A stretch of DNA of 64,000 bases from Streptomyces sp. NBC_00286 (GCF_036173125.1 NZ_CP108054.1:9431501-9495500); one strand, 5' to 3'. Positions 17,440 through 25,892 are shown, counted from the stretch's first letter. Notes: generated from the sequence alone by a model not told the origin. Made by a program: numbers and translations.

Positions 17440-18502
17440 ACAACTCGCCGACACGGTCGACCCGGCCAACTGGACCTGTCCCGCCCCGCTGCGCGACCAG
17501 CCGGTCGTGGTGATGGGGCACGGCGGCGGAGGAGCGCTGTCGGCGGAGCTGATGGAGCAGGTCTTCGTCCCCGCCTACGGCAACGCCACCCTCGCCGCGC
17601 TCGCCGACTCCGCCGTTCTTGAACTCGACGGCGCCCGGTTGGCCTTCTCGACCGACTCCTACGTGGTCCGGCCGCTGTTCTTTCCCGGCGGCAGCCTCGG
17701 GCACCTCGCGGTCAACGGAACCGTCAACGACCTGGCGATGAGCGGCGCCCGGCCCGCATACCTCTCCGCCGCGTTCGTTCTGGAAGAGGGCGTGGAGCTG
17801 ACCGTCGTCGAGCGGATCGCGCGCGCCATGGGAGCGGCGGCCGAGGCTGCCGGAGTCACGGTGGCCACCGGCGACACCAAGGTGGTGGAGTCCGGGCACG
17901 GCGACGGCGTGTACGTCACCACCTCCGGGATCGGCCTTGTTCCCGACGGGGTCGACCTGCGTCCTCAGCGTGCGCGGCCCGGCGACGCCGTCATCGTCAG
18001 CGGGCCGATCGGCCTGCACGGCGTGGCGATCATGAGTGTCCGGGAAGGACTGGAGTTCGGCGTCGAGGTCGCCAGCGACACCGCGCCCCTTGCCGACCTG
18101 GTGGCGGCCATGCTCGCCGTCACCAGGGACATCCACGTGCTGCGCGACCCCACCAGGGGCGGGCTGGCCGCTTCGCTCAACGAGATCGCCCGCGCCTCCG
18201 GCACCGGGGTGAGGCTGTCCGAGTGCGCCATCCCGGTGCCGGACGCGGTCGCGAACGCCTGCGGTTTCCTCGGACTCGACCCGCTCTACGTCGCCAACGA
18301 GGGGCGTCTCGTCGCCTTCGTGCCCCGGCAGGCGGCCGACCAGGTGCTGGCGGCGATGCGCGCCAACCCGCAGGGCTCGGGCGCCGCGATCGTCGGGGAG
18401 TGCGTCGCCGACCACCCCGGCATGGTCGTGGTCTCCACCGGCCTGGGCGGCACCCGAGTGGTGGACATGCCCCTCGGGGAGCAGTTGCCGCGCATCTGCT
18501 GA
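17432..18502 (+). CDS. hypE: HypE: dehydratase forming the cyanide ligand
   Basis: A 356-residue member of the PurM/HypE fold family. The glycine-rich [18 protein letters not shown] is at about residues 28-45, and TDSYVV and ATGDTKVV are nucleotide/metal motifs. The C-terminus is PRIC, whose last cysteine receives the carbamoyl group from HypF before ATP-dependent dehydration to thiocyanate. The start is assigned to the TTG at 17432, which overlaps hypD; no other start keeps the family N-terminus. It closes the plus-strand operon just before a strong hairpin. Confidence 0.93.
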   Translation: MPEQLADTVDPANWTCPAPLRDQPVVVMGHGGGGALSAELMEQVFVPAYGNATLAALADSAVLELDGARLAFSTDSYVVRPLFFPGGSLGHLAVNGTVNDLAMSGARPAYLSAAFVLEEGVELTVVERIARAMGAAAEAAGVTVATGDTKVVESGHGDGVYVTTSGIGLVPDGVDLRPQRARPGDAVIVSGPIGLHGVAIMSVREGLEFGVEVASDTAPLADLVAAMLAVTRDIHVLRDPTRGGLAASLNEIARASGTGVRLSECAIPVPDAVANACGFLGLDPLYVANEGRLVAFVPRQAADQVLAAMRANPQGSGAAIVGECVADHPGMVVVSTGLGGTRVVDMPLGEQLPRIC

Positions 18503-18511
18503 CCCGCAGCG

Positions 18512-18580
18512 CCGACCGGAAACGGCCCTGGCGGTGGGGCGGCCTCGCCCGCACCGTCAGGGCCGTACTACGCCGGTCGG
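18512..18580. terminator. Large bidirectional hairpin between hypE and hypA
   Basis: Nested inverted repeats are visible. CCGACCGG at 18512-18519 pairs with CCGGTCGG at 18573-18580, and ACGGCCCTG at 18522-18530 pairs perfectly with CAGGGCCGT at 18558-18566. An inner GGGCG/CGCCC stem caps the structure. It sits exactly where the plus-strand maturation operon and minus-strand structural operon converge, and reaches into the last codons of hypA. No U-tract follows, as is usual in Streptomyces. Confidence 0.7.
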
Positions 18581-18912
18581 ATGTCGGTGATCTCCAGCTC
18601 CCGGCCGCTGCGGAGCGCCGTGGAGGGACGGTCGCAGCGCGGGCACCAGAAGAATGGCGGCACTCCCACCGAGAACTGCTCGGCGCACGACTCACACCAG
18701 GCGCGGGCGGGCACCCGCTCGACGACGAGCTTCGCGGCGGCCAGGGCGGTGCCGTCGCGGGCCACCTCGAAGGCGAAGTCGAGGGCTTCGGGGACCACGC
18801 CGGACAGCTCGCCCACCCGTACGCTCACCGCCGCGACGGCGTCCGTGCCTTGGGCCCGCGCCAGCTCATCGGCCCGTTCGACGATCGCGGTCGCGATCGA
18901 CAGTTCGTGCAC
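18568..18912 (-). CDS. hypA: HypA: nickel metallochaperone
   Basis: A 114-residue HypA. It starts with a GTG followed by HELSIATAIVE, whose histidine 2 is the nickel ligand. The zinc site is built by CESCAEQFSV and WCPRCDRPS near residues 72-95. It delivers nickel to HypB and the large subunit. It is the last gene of the minus-strand structural operon, starting seven bases after a 49-residue membrane protein, and is thus separated from hypB and the other hyp genes, which lie on the opposite strand. Confidence 0.95.
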   Translation of the reverse strand: MHELSIATAIVERADELARAQGTDAVAAVSVRVGELSGVVPEALDFAFEVARDGTALAAAKLVVERVPARAWCESCAEQFSVGVPPFFWCPRCDRPSTALRSGRELEITDIRPA

Positions 18913-18919
18913 GGCGGGC

Positions 18920-19069
18920 TCAGCGCGGATGCCGGGAACCGGCGTGGAAGCCGGCCATCCGCCAGATCCGCACCTCCCGTACCGCTCCGGGCAACTCCTT
19001 GACCAACAGTGCGAGGAAGGCTCCGCCCACCAGCACCGCCTCCGCCATCAGGATCTGTCTGGCCGTCAT
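18920..19069 (-). CDS. Small single-pass membrane protein (DUF6893-like) in the hydrogenase operon
   Basis: This 49-residue ORF encodes MTARQILMAEAVLVGGAFLA, then ALLVKELPGAVREVRIWRM and a short basic tail. One hydrophobic helix (residues about 6-23) is followed by the LPxxxRxxRxxRM pattern of DUF6893-type tiny actinobacterial proteins. GGGAG lies six to seven bases before the ATG at 19067-19069. Its place between the 68-residue protein and hypA suggests a membrane tether or accessory factor for the hydrogenase; that role is inference. Confidence 0.65.
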   Translation of the reverse strand: MTARQILMAEAVLVGGAFLALLVKELPGAVREVRIWRMAGFHAGSRHPR

Positions 19070-19135
19070 AGCCGCTCCCTGCTCGCTCGTATTACTGGTC
19101 TCTTCGTGACGTGTGCCATCGCCCGGCCCGGGCCC

Positions 19136-19342
19136 TCATCCCGGGGAGATGCTCGGCATGATCTTCATGATCGCGTTGTGCCGCTTCCAGTGGATCCCCG
19201 TGGACCGGCGCGCGTCGGCGGTGCCGTCCTCGTTGTGTCCGGACTGGTGGCGGTACGGGCCCTTGTTGCCCTGGTGGATGCCGTAGACGTGGGTGGGCGT
19301 GTCCGGCCTCACCTGGGGTCTGCCGACCTTGATCCTGCCCAT
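19136..19342 (-). CDS. 68-residue hydrogenase-operon protein of unknown function
   Basis: A small basic, histidine-rich protein beginning MGRIKVGRPQVRPDTPTHVY and containing GIHQGNKGPYRHQSGHN. It has no cysteines and no membrane helix. AGGAGAG lies upstream of the ATG at 19340-19342. It stands alone between DUF5947 and the 49-residue membrane protein, all on the same strand. I recall similar short proteins beside group 1h hydrogenases but know no function. Eight histidines could bind metal, which is speculation. Confidence 0.65.
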   Translation of the reverse strand: MGRIKVGRPQVRPDTPTHVYGIHQGNKGPYRHQSGHNEDGTADARRSTGIHWKRHNAIMKIMPSISPG

Positions 19343-19369
19343 GCCGTTCTCCTCTCCTGTGGTTCGCGG

Positions 19370-19966
19370 CTACCGTCGCTCGGTCAGCTCGGCGAAGAAC
19401 CGCTCGACGGCGGGCCAGACCCGGCCGCCGCCGGACAGCCCCCGCCACTCCTGGCGAACGAGGGCGACCAGCCGGAAGCAGTCGTCGACCGGCACGATCC
19501 AGTGGTGGTTCAGGGACCTGGCGGTGTTCACCAGCAGCGCTTCCACCTCGGGTTCCACGCCGGCCAGCTCCGGACACCTCGCCACCGTCTCCCGCCAGGC
19601 GCCCGCGTCCACCTCCCACCGGGTGGCACCCGCCGGGCTCGGGTAGTGCGCGGACACGGTGCCGTCCGTCCGGGGCACGAAGAACGCCAGACCGACGGGG
19701 ACACCGAGCGGCCCGGTCTCGATCTTGGAGAGCCTCACCCGCCGCTGCGGGACCAGCCGGTAGTGACCATCGCCGGCCCCGTCGCCCACGAAGAGCACCG
19801 AGCACGCACGACAGGCGCACAGCGTCTCCTCGCGGCCTGTGTCGTACAAGTGGCGGTGGTCGGCAGCGATCGGCGCGCCGCACAGGTCGCAGCGCGCCTC
19901 GGCGCCGCCCGCCCGTCGGCCGGCGGACGAGCGGATCACGCGGGCCAGGGCGCCACCGGCCGTCAT
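19370..19966 (-). CDS. DUF5947 family protein of the hydrogenase cluster
   Basis: A 198-residue soluble protein. Two cysteine pairs near the N-terminus (RCDLCGAPI and CACRACSVLF) could bind zinc or an Fe-S cluster. The rest matches the DUF5947 pattern (YRLVPQRRVRL, IPVGLAFFV-like GVPVGLAFFV, and a HHWIVPVDDCFRLVALVR segment). The start at 19966 lies in an ATGA overlap with the NifU-like gene. DUF5947 genes accompany actinobacterial hydrogenases next to NifU-like genes; a role in cluster delivery or electron transfer is plausible but undemonstrated. Confidence 0.8.
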   Translation of the reverse strand: MTAGGALARVIRSSAGRRAGGAEARCDLCGAPIAADHRHLYDTGREETLCACRACSVLFVGDGAGDGHYRLVPQRRVRLSKIETGPLGVPVGLAFFVPRTDGTVSAHYPSPAGATRWEVDAGAWRETVARCPELAGVEPEVEALLVNTARSLNHHWIVPVDDCFRLVALVRQEWRGLSGGGRVWPAVERFFAELTERR

Positions 19967-20571
19967 GGTGCTCCCTGCGGCTGGACGGGTCGGCGCACCA
20001 GCGTGTCCAGGGGGACGAACGCGGCCTGCCGGGACTCCTGCTCCGCCACCGGCTCCACGGCCGTCAGTTCGGGCGCCGCGGCGAGAACCGCCTCTCGGAC
20101 GGCCTCCTCGACGTCGGCGGATGCCGACCCGCACCCGGATCCGCATCCAGGGGTACGGAGCCGGATTCGCGCGACCGGGCCTTCCACTGCGGCCAGTTCC
20201 GCATCACCGCCGCGTTCCTGGAGGGCGGGCCGGAGCCGCTCGACGGCCCGGGCGGCCCGACGCTCGGGCGGCTCCGGGTGGACCTCGTGCAGCACCAGCA
20301 GGTGACCCAGCAACTCGTCGTCGGCCAGGCGTGCGCCCAGCGCGGCGTCCGCACGGTCCATCACCCGGGCCAGCGCCTCGCCGTAGACCTCGGTCAGCGC
20401 GCCGACGGCGTCGAGGGCTGCTTTGGCCGTGGGGCCCGGCGCGATCTGCACCTTTTCCAGCAGCTCGTCGATGCGCGTGAGCCGTGCCATGACCTCGCCG
20501 TCGTCCAGCCGCGGGGCCGGACCTGCGCCACCGGCCTCTTCCGCGGCGGCCGAGTGAGCGGATTCAGCCAT
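19963..20571 (-). CDS. NifU-like protein of the hydrogenase cluster
   Basis: A 202-residue protein. The N-terminal 120 residues are helical and unlike canonical NifU. Residues about 125-175 resemble the NifU C-terminal scaffold domain, with LRTPGCGSGCGSASADVEEA followed by ...VLAAAPELTAVEPV. The cysteine spacing is CxxxC rather than the usual CxxC. The gene overlaps hhyL by eight bases and DUF5947 by four, so it is co-translated with the large subunit and probably serves Fe-S supply or redox transfer specific to this hydrogenase. Confidence 0.85.
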   Translation of the reverse strand: MAESAHSAAAEEAGGAGPAPRLDDGEVMARLTRIDELLEKVQIAPGPTAKAALDAVGALTEVYGEALARVMDRADAALGARLADDELLGHLLVLHEVHPEPPERRAARAVERLRPALQERGGDAELAAVEGPVARIRLRTPGCGSGCGSASADVEEAVREAVLAAAPELTAVEPVAEQESRQAAFVPLDTLVRRPVQPQGAP

Positions 20572-22363
20572 GGGACGCTCCGTAGGTGGGGGAATGCAGG
20601 GTGCTGAGCGTCTTGCCCTTGCCGAGGTACATGTGGACCCCGCAGGGCAGGCAGGGATCGAAGCTTCGGACGGTCCGCATGATGTCGACGCCCTTGAAGT
20701 CCTCCGGCCCGTTCTCCTCGAAGATGGGCTGTCCCTGGACGGCGTCCTCGTACGGGCCGGGGGTGCCGTAGCTGTCGCGGGGGCTGGCGTTCCAGGGGGT
20801 CGGCGGGTACGGGTGGTAGTTGGCGATCTTCTTGTCCTTGATCACCAGGTGGTGGGAGAGGACGCCGCGCACCGCCTCGTGGAAGCCGCAGCCGATGGCC
20901 TCGTCGGGCACCTCGAAGTCCTCGTACACCTTGGTCTTCCCCGCGCGCACCAGTTGCATGGCCTCCTCCAGGGACTGGAGGGCCATCGCGGCCGCGTAGG
21001 CGATGAAATAGGGCCGGGCGCGGTCCCGCTCGATGGTGTTGCTCCACTTGGGGATGTGCCACTCCAGCGTCGTCTCCGGCAGCTTCTCGCTCTTGGGAAG
21101 CGAGATGCGCACGCTGTGCCCGGTGGCTTTGATGTACGGAGTGTCGACCAGGCCGTTGAGCGCCGTGGACCACAATCGGGCGAGCGGACCGCCGCCGGTG
21201 TCGAGGGCGAGGTGCTCACCGCTCTCCTTGTGGTACCAGCGCGGGCTCATGACCCAGCTGTAATTGGCGTCGAACTCGCGCTTCTGCGGCACAGGGACGG
21301 TGGTCTGGTTCCACGGGTGCCGCATGTCGACCGGGTTGCCGAGCGGGTCGTGGGTGACGAACGGCTTCTCGTTGACCCAGTCGTCGTAGTAGGAGCTGCC
21401 CAGCAGGATGCGCATCCCCAGGTTGATGTCGACCAGGTTGTTGGTGACCAGTTCGCCGTCGAGGACGATGCCGGGCGTGACGTACATCGCCTTGCCCCAG
21501 TCGTTCATGGTCTCGTAGCGGTAGTCGACCACGTCCGGGTTCTGGAAGGAGCCCCAGCAGCCGAGCATGATCCGGCGGCGTCCGACCTCCTCGTAGCCGG
21601 GCAGCGCCTCGTAGAAGAAGTCGAACACGTCGTCGTTCATCGCCACGGCCTGCTTGATGAAGTCGAGGACCTTCATCAGGCGGGACAGGTAGTCGGTGAA
21701 CGTGTTCGGCTGCGGCATCGTGCCGACGCCGCCCGGGTACATCGTCGACGGGTGGACGTGGCGCCCTTCCATGAGACAGAACATCTCGCGGGTGACGCGG
21801 CTGACCTTCAGGGCCTCCTTGTACACCTCGCCCTCGAACGGGTTGAAGGCGCGCATGATGTCGGCGATGGTCCGGTAGCCGTGAATCTGCCCGCGGGGCG
21901 CCTCGGTCCGCTCGGCCCGCGCCAGCACACTCGGGTTGGTGGCCTTGACCATCGCCTCGCAGAAGTCCACGAACACCAGGTTGTCCTGGAAGATCGTGTG
22001 GTCGAACATGTACTCGGCGGCCTCGCCGAGGTTGACGATGTGCTCAGCGAGCGGCGGCGGCTTGATGCCGTAGGCCATCTGCTGCGCGTAGTTCGAGCAG
22101 GTGGTGTGGTTGTCGCCGCAGATGCCGCAGATGCGCGAGGTGATGAAGCCCGCGTCGCGCGGGTCCTTGCCCTTCATGAACACCGAGTAGCCGCGGAAGA
22201 GCGACGAGGTGCTGTGGCACTCCACGACTTCCTGGTTGGCGAAGTCGATCTTCGTGTAGATGCCGAGGTTCCCGATGATCCGGGTGATGGGGTCCCAGGA
22301 CATGTCGACGATCTGCGGCGGTCTGCGCTCGCCCGCCCGGATCCGGTCCTCGGTTGTCGTCAT
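20564..22363 (-). CDS. hhyL: Group 1h-type [NiFe] hydrogenase large subunit
   Basis: A 599-residue large subunit. The L1 motif RICGICGDNHTTCSNY supplies Cys79 and Cys82, and the L2 motif DPCLPCGVH supplies Cys571 and Cys574; together these ligate the NiFe(CN)2CO site. Endopeptidase cleavage is expected after His577, removing a 22-residue tail (MYLGKGKTL...). The extended L1 context and the small-subunit pairing fit the high-affinity actinobacterial type (group 1h/5) that oxidises atmospheric H2. It follows hhyS after 73 bases and overlaps the NifU-like gene. No Tat signal is present on either subunit. Confidence 0.95.
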   Translation of the reverse strand: MTTTEDRIRAGERRPPQIVDMSWDPITRIIGNLGIYTKIDFANQEVVECHSTSSLFRGYSVFMKGKDPRDAGFITSRICGICGDNHTTCSNYAQQMAYGIKPPPLAEHIVNLGEAAEYMFDHTIFQDNLVFVDFCEAMVKATNPSVLARAERTEAPRGQIHGYRTIADIMRAFNPFEGEVYKEALKVSRVTREMFCLMEGRHVHPSTMYPGGVGTMPQPNTFTDYLSRLMKVLDFIKQAVAMNDDVFDFFYEALPGYEEVGRRRIMLGCWGSFQNPDVVDYRYETMNDWGKAMYVTPGIVLDGELVTNNLVDINLGMRILLGSSYYDDWVNEKPFVTHDPLGNPVDMRHPWNQTTVPVPQKREFDANYSWVMSPRWYHKESGEHLALDTGGGPLARLWSTALNGLVDTPYIKATGHSVRISLPKSEKLPETTLEWHIPKWSNTIERDRARPYFIAYAAAMALQSLEEAMQLVRAGKTKVYEDFEVPDEAIGCGFHEAVRGVLSHHLVIKDKKIANYHPYPPTPWNASPRDSYGTPGPYEDAVQGQPIFEENGPEDFKGVDIMRTVRSFDPCLPCGVHMYLGKGKTLSTLHSPTYGASHG

Positions 22364-22436
22364 GTGCGTTCCTGCCCTCGCTGTTCGCTGCGTTCGACGG
22401 TCGGTGGTGTGGGTTCGCCGGGCGCCGGGTCGTGGT

Positions 22437-23528
22437 TCACGGACGCCAGTCGGGGTCGTAACCGGAGGTGAGCACCGGCTTGTTGTGGTGCCACTTGGGT
22501 TCGCGGTTGACCGCGATGTTGGTGATGCCGCGCATGCGGCGGATGAACGCCCCGTAGGGCTTGATGAGGATCGACGACAGGCTGCCGCCGGCCGGCTCGT
22601 CCATGAACGGCATGAACATGTCGGGAAAGCCCGGCATGGTGCAGCCGATGCAGATGCCGCCGACGTTCGGGCAGCCGCCGATGCCCGACATCCAGCCGCG
22701 CTTGGGCACGTTGCAGTTCACCACCGGGCCCCAGCAGCCCACCTTCACCTGGCACTTGGGGGAGTTGTAGTCCTTGGCGAAGTCGCCCTGCTCGTAGTAC
22801 GCGGCGCGGTCGCAGCCCTCGTGCACGGTCTTTCCGAACAGCCACTGCGGCCGCAGCATGTGGTCGAGCGCCGGTGCCGGGGCGGCCCCCGCCGCGTGGT
22901 AGAGGACCCAGAGCAGAGTCTCCATGAAGTTCTCCGGCTGGATCGGGCAGCCGGGGACGTTGACGATCGGGAGGGCGCCTTCCGACTTGAAGTCCCAGCC
23001 GAGGTAGTCGGCCAGACCCATGCAGCCCGTCGGGTTGCCCGCCATCGCGTGGATGCCGCCGTACGTGGCGCAGGTGCCGGCGGCGACCACCGCCCACGCC
23101 TTCGGGGCGAGCCGGTCGATCCACCAGTTCAGAGTGAGCGGTTCGCCGGTGTCCGGGTCGTTGCCGAACGACGTCCAGTACCCCTCGCCCTCGATGATCT
23201 TCTGGTTGGGGATCGACCCCTCGATGACGAGGATGAACGGCGAGAGCTCGCCGCGGATCGCCGCGCGGTAGGGGGCGAGGAAGTCCTCGCCGCCGAGGCT
23301 CGGGGAGAGCACCTTGTTGTGCAGGTTGACCTTCGGCAGCCCGGGGACGAGCCCCTGCACGAGGTCCTCGATCGCCGGCTGGCCGGCCGCGGTGAAGGAC
23401 ACCGAGTCGCCGTCGCAGCTCATCCCCTCGGAGATCCACAGGACGGTGATCTCGTCGAAGCCGTCCTCGCGTGCTTCGGACCGGCTCGGTTCGGTGGCGA
23501 CCTCACGGGTGCCGCTTGCGGTCGTCAT
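22437..23528 (-). CDS. hhyS: Group 1h-type [NiFe] hydrogenase small subunit
   Basis: A 363-residue small subunit without a Tat signal. The proximal-cluster motif is EGMSCDGDS: Cys38 is kept, but the usual second cysteine is replaced by Asp41 (CxxD), as in the actinobacterial-type hydrogenase of Ralstonia eutropha. Further cluster ligands lie in AAGTCATYGG, NVPGCPIQPE, HEGCDRAAYY, KVGCWGPVVNC and GGICIGCTMPGFPD. It relays electrons from the NiFe site to an unknown acceptor. The start overlaps the hemerythrin stop (ATGA). Confidence 0.95.
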   Translation of the reverse strand: MTTASGTREVATEPSRSEAREDGFDEITVLWISEGMSCDGDSVSFTAAGQPAIEDLVQGLVPGLPKVNLHNKVLSPSLGGEDFLAPYRAAIRGELSPFILVIEGSIPNQKIIEGEGYWTSFGNDPDTGEPLTLNWWIDRLAPKAWAVVAAGTCATYGGIHAMAGNPTGCMGLADYLGWDFKSEGALPIVNVPGCPIQPENFMETLLWVLYHAAGAAPAPALDHMLRPQWLFGKTVHEGCDRAAYYEQGDFAKDYNSPKCQVKVGCWGPVVNCNVPKRGWMSGIGGCPNVGGICIGCTMPGFPDMFMPFMDEPAGGSLSSILIKPYGAFIRRMRGITNIAVNREPKWHHNKPVLTSGYDPDWRP

Positions 23529-24070
23529 GTCTTGGGCCTCCGCTGCAGTCGGTCCCGGAACCGGTCGTACACCGCGGCCACCGGCCCGGCGAAAGCGAGC
23601 GCGGGCGGCCTGTCCGGGGCGTGGGGGTGGGGGCGGGTCGGCGCGGTCTGTTTGGCCTTCACGAGCATCCGCCCCAGCTCGTCGAGCCGCTGCTGATCGA
23701 CTGCCTCGCGCAGCTTGGGAATGAATTCGGTCTCCTCCTCGCGCACGTGCTCCTCGACGTCCCGCCGCAGCTGCGCCAGCAGTTCTTCGGTGCGTTCGTC
23801 GTCCTCGCCGAGCCCGTCCAGCTCAGCGAGGGTCTTCTTGACGGCCATGTGCTCGCCGAGATGGTCGTCGACCAGCCGCTCGCCGTCCGGCAGGACCTTC
23901 CTGGCGAGGGGGTAGACCATGAGCTCCTCCAGTGCCGCGTGCTTGGACAGCTCGCGGATCAGCAGCTCCACCACGCCGCGTCGCTGCGCCGCGGAGGCGG
24001 CGGAGTGATAGTCGCGGAAGAGCTGCTCGACCATGCGGTGGTCGTGCACCAGCACCTCAAGACCGTCCAT
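23525..24070 (-). CDS. Hemerythrin-domain protein encoded in the hydrogenase operon
   Basis: A 181-residue protein. The hemerythrin/HHE pattern of iron ligands is present: VLVHDHRMVEQLF, ELSKHAALEELMVYP, VDDHLGEHMAVKK and VEEHVREEETEFIP, arranged on four helices over residues 1-120. The tail contains KQTAPTRPHPHAPDRPP and an amphipathic helix. It overlaps hhyS by four bases and the upstream 611-residue gene by 14, so it is firmly in the operon. A diiron site could sense or bind O2 or quench peroxide near the enzyme; the role is inferred. A relative lies at 32103-32666 and shares the tail motif. Confidence 0.9.
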   Translation of the reverse strand: MDGLEVLVHDHRMVEQLFRDYHSAASAAQRRGVVELLIRELSKHAALEELMVYPLARKVLPDGERLVDDHLGEHMAVKKTLAELDGLGEDDERTEELLAQLRRDVEEHVREEETEFIPKLREAVDQQRLDELGRMLVKAKQTAPTRPHPHAPDRPPALAFAGPVAAVYDRFRDRLQRRPKT

Positions 24071-25892
24071 CGGACCGTCCCTCCTCCGGCCCGTCGGCCA
24101 GATCTCGGGGCCGCTCGTGCGGCGGCCGGGAAGCCTCGGGCAGCGCGGCCGGACCCGCGGTGTCCATGGGATCGAGCGGCTCGAGTTCGTCGGGCCGGAA
24201 GTAGTGGAAACGGCCGTACCAGCCGTGCAGCTCCGCCGCCGGATCGTCGTCGACGGTGACGGCGAGGTGGACGCTGCCGTCCACGTCGTGGAGGACCGCC
24301 GCGACCCGGGCGGTCCGCCCGGCCAGGAACATGTCCTGGGCGTCGGCCCCCCGGACGCGCGGGTGGAGCCGCACCCGGTGGCCGCCCCCCACCGGCACGC
24401 CGTCGATCAGCACCGTGTCGGTTGTGGGGGACAGGCCGTCGTCGGCGCCCTCCTGCCACCACGCCGGCCGGTCGGTGGCGGCCGTTGCGCCAACGCGGTT
24501 CCTCGGTCCGGCCGGCTCAGCGGCCTGGGCGGTGAGCGCACCGGCGTCGGGGCGTGCCGGTGCGGCGGGGGGAGCCGTGACGTCGACGGGGCTCGGCATG
24601 GCTTCGCCGGGAAGCGCGTGAATGTCCGGGAGGGTGGTCGCGCCGAGGGCCGCGGGCGGGGCGGGGACCAGTGAGCGGATGGTGCCGTGCAGCCGGGCGA
24701 AGACCTCCGGAGGCATGTTTTCGACCCGGTCGAGGATCTCGGCGGCACGCCGGTCGGTGGCTCGTGCCTCGCGCTTCTCCTCATCGGTGAGGAGCAGGGT
24801 GCGCAGCGTCAGGATCTCGTCGATCTCCGCGGCGTCGTGGAGATCGCCCGGGCTCTCCGGCGCCACCTGCGGGTGGTCGGGAAGGATGATCGGCGCGGAG
24901 AGCACGGCGTGTCCGGTGAGGCCGGCTCCTGCGTACGTGTCCGGCAGGTCCTCGGCGCCGCGGGTACGGACCGCGGGTGCGGGCGATTCGCCACCGAGGA
25001 CGGGGAAAGTGAACGCGTTGCGGCAGTCGCGCGCGTACCGCTCGAGGCCCGGCGGCGGATCGATCAGCGACACGAACTCCACGCCGTCGCCGCCGATGAG
25101 AGTGTGCGTCGCGATCAGCGCGTGGCGCTGCGCCTCTTCGCGAGCGGCGCGCGGATCGGGTGCGGATTGCGTGTTCTCGGTACGGATCCGCAGACGGCAG
25201 ATGTCTTCCTCGATCTGCTCGGCCAGGAGGGTGGTGGTCGCACGGACGGCCGCCCGTCGCCGCACCACCCGACCGGCGCCCCCGGGAAGTGGTTCGATCT
25301 CCTCCCCCTCTGACGCACCCACGGGGAAGGTGTGCTCCCGCCGCATCAGGTCGCCCAGCGGGACGACGACGTCCCGTTCGAGCGGTACCGCCTCGGCGAA
25401 AGTCAGGTGGACCGTTCCGTCGTCCGTGTGGAGTGACTCGACGGGGCTGTACCGCTCCTGCGGACCGGCCTCCTCCACCTGCTTGTGCTGCATCTGCAGG
25501 TACCGCACCCTCACCCGCACGAGCGCGTCGGACCGGCGACTGCGCAGCAGGCACTCGGTCCGCTGGTACCAGGAGTCGACAGATCCTGAGATGCCAGGAA
25601 GCACGGGGTTGTCCCGCTCCACCCAGTTCCGCGGGAACAGGACGCCGAACTGCCACCGCACGCGGTTCTTGGGGGAGGACCGGCGATACGGGTAGAGCAG
25701 ATAGCCCTCGTACAGGACGGCGTCGGCCACCGCACCGAGTCGATCCAAAGGACCGCCGTATCCGTCCGACGGCGACCTGGTGCCGTCCATGGCAACGGCG
25801 CACGCCGTTCCACTGCCCGCCAGAGCCTCCGCCATCCCGCCTCCACGGATCCGTACGCGTGCCATCCCTTCCACCACCGTGGCACCGTTCAC
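24057..25892 (-). CDS. 611-residue conserved protein heading the hydrogenase structural operon
   Basis: A large soluble protein of unknown function. Residues about 40-225 form a beta-rich domain (AVLYEGYLLYPYRRSSPKNR, QFGVLFPRNWVE) and 230-420 a mixed domain. Residues 430-500 are a Pro/Ala-rich linker. The C-terminal segment (about 520-585, DMFLAGRTARVAAVLHDVDG then AVTVDDDP and FHYFRPDELEPLD) resembles a domain often encoded beside actinobacterial hydrogenases. A GTG at 25890-25892 with GGAGGGG upstream is taken as the start; an ATG at 25865 is an alternative. It contains no cysteine-rich or membrane region. It overlaps the hemerythrin gene by 14 bases. Confidence 0.75.
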   Translation of the reverse strand: MNGATVVEGMARVRIRGGGMAEALAGSGTACAVAMDGTRSPSDGYGGPLDRLGAVADAVLYEGYLLYPYRRSSPKNRVRWQFGVLFPRNWVERDNPVLPGISGSVDSWYQRTECLLRSRRSDALVRVRVRYLQMQHKQVEEAGPQERYSPVESLHTDDGTVHLTFAEAVPLERDVVVPLGDLMRREHTFPVGASEGEEIEPLPGGAGRVVRRRAAVRATTTLLAEQIEEDICRLRIRTENTQSAPDPRAAREEAQRHALIATHTLIGGDGVEFVSLIDPPPGLERYARDCRNAFTFPVLGGESPAPAVRTRGAEDLPDTYAGAGLTGHAVLSAPIILPDHPQVAPESPGDLHDAAEIDEILTLRTLLLTDEEKREARATDRRAAEILDRVENMPPEVFARLHGTIRSLVPAPPAALGATTLPDIHALPGEAMPSPVDVTAPPAAPARPDAGALTAQAAEPAGPRNRVGATAATDRPAWWQEGADDGLSPTTDTVLIDGVPVGGGHRVRLHPRVRGADAQDMFLAGRTARVAAVLHDVDGSVHLAVTVDDDPAAELHGWYGRFHYFRPDELEPLDPMDTAGPAALPEASRPPHERPRDLADGPEEGRSDGRS

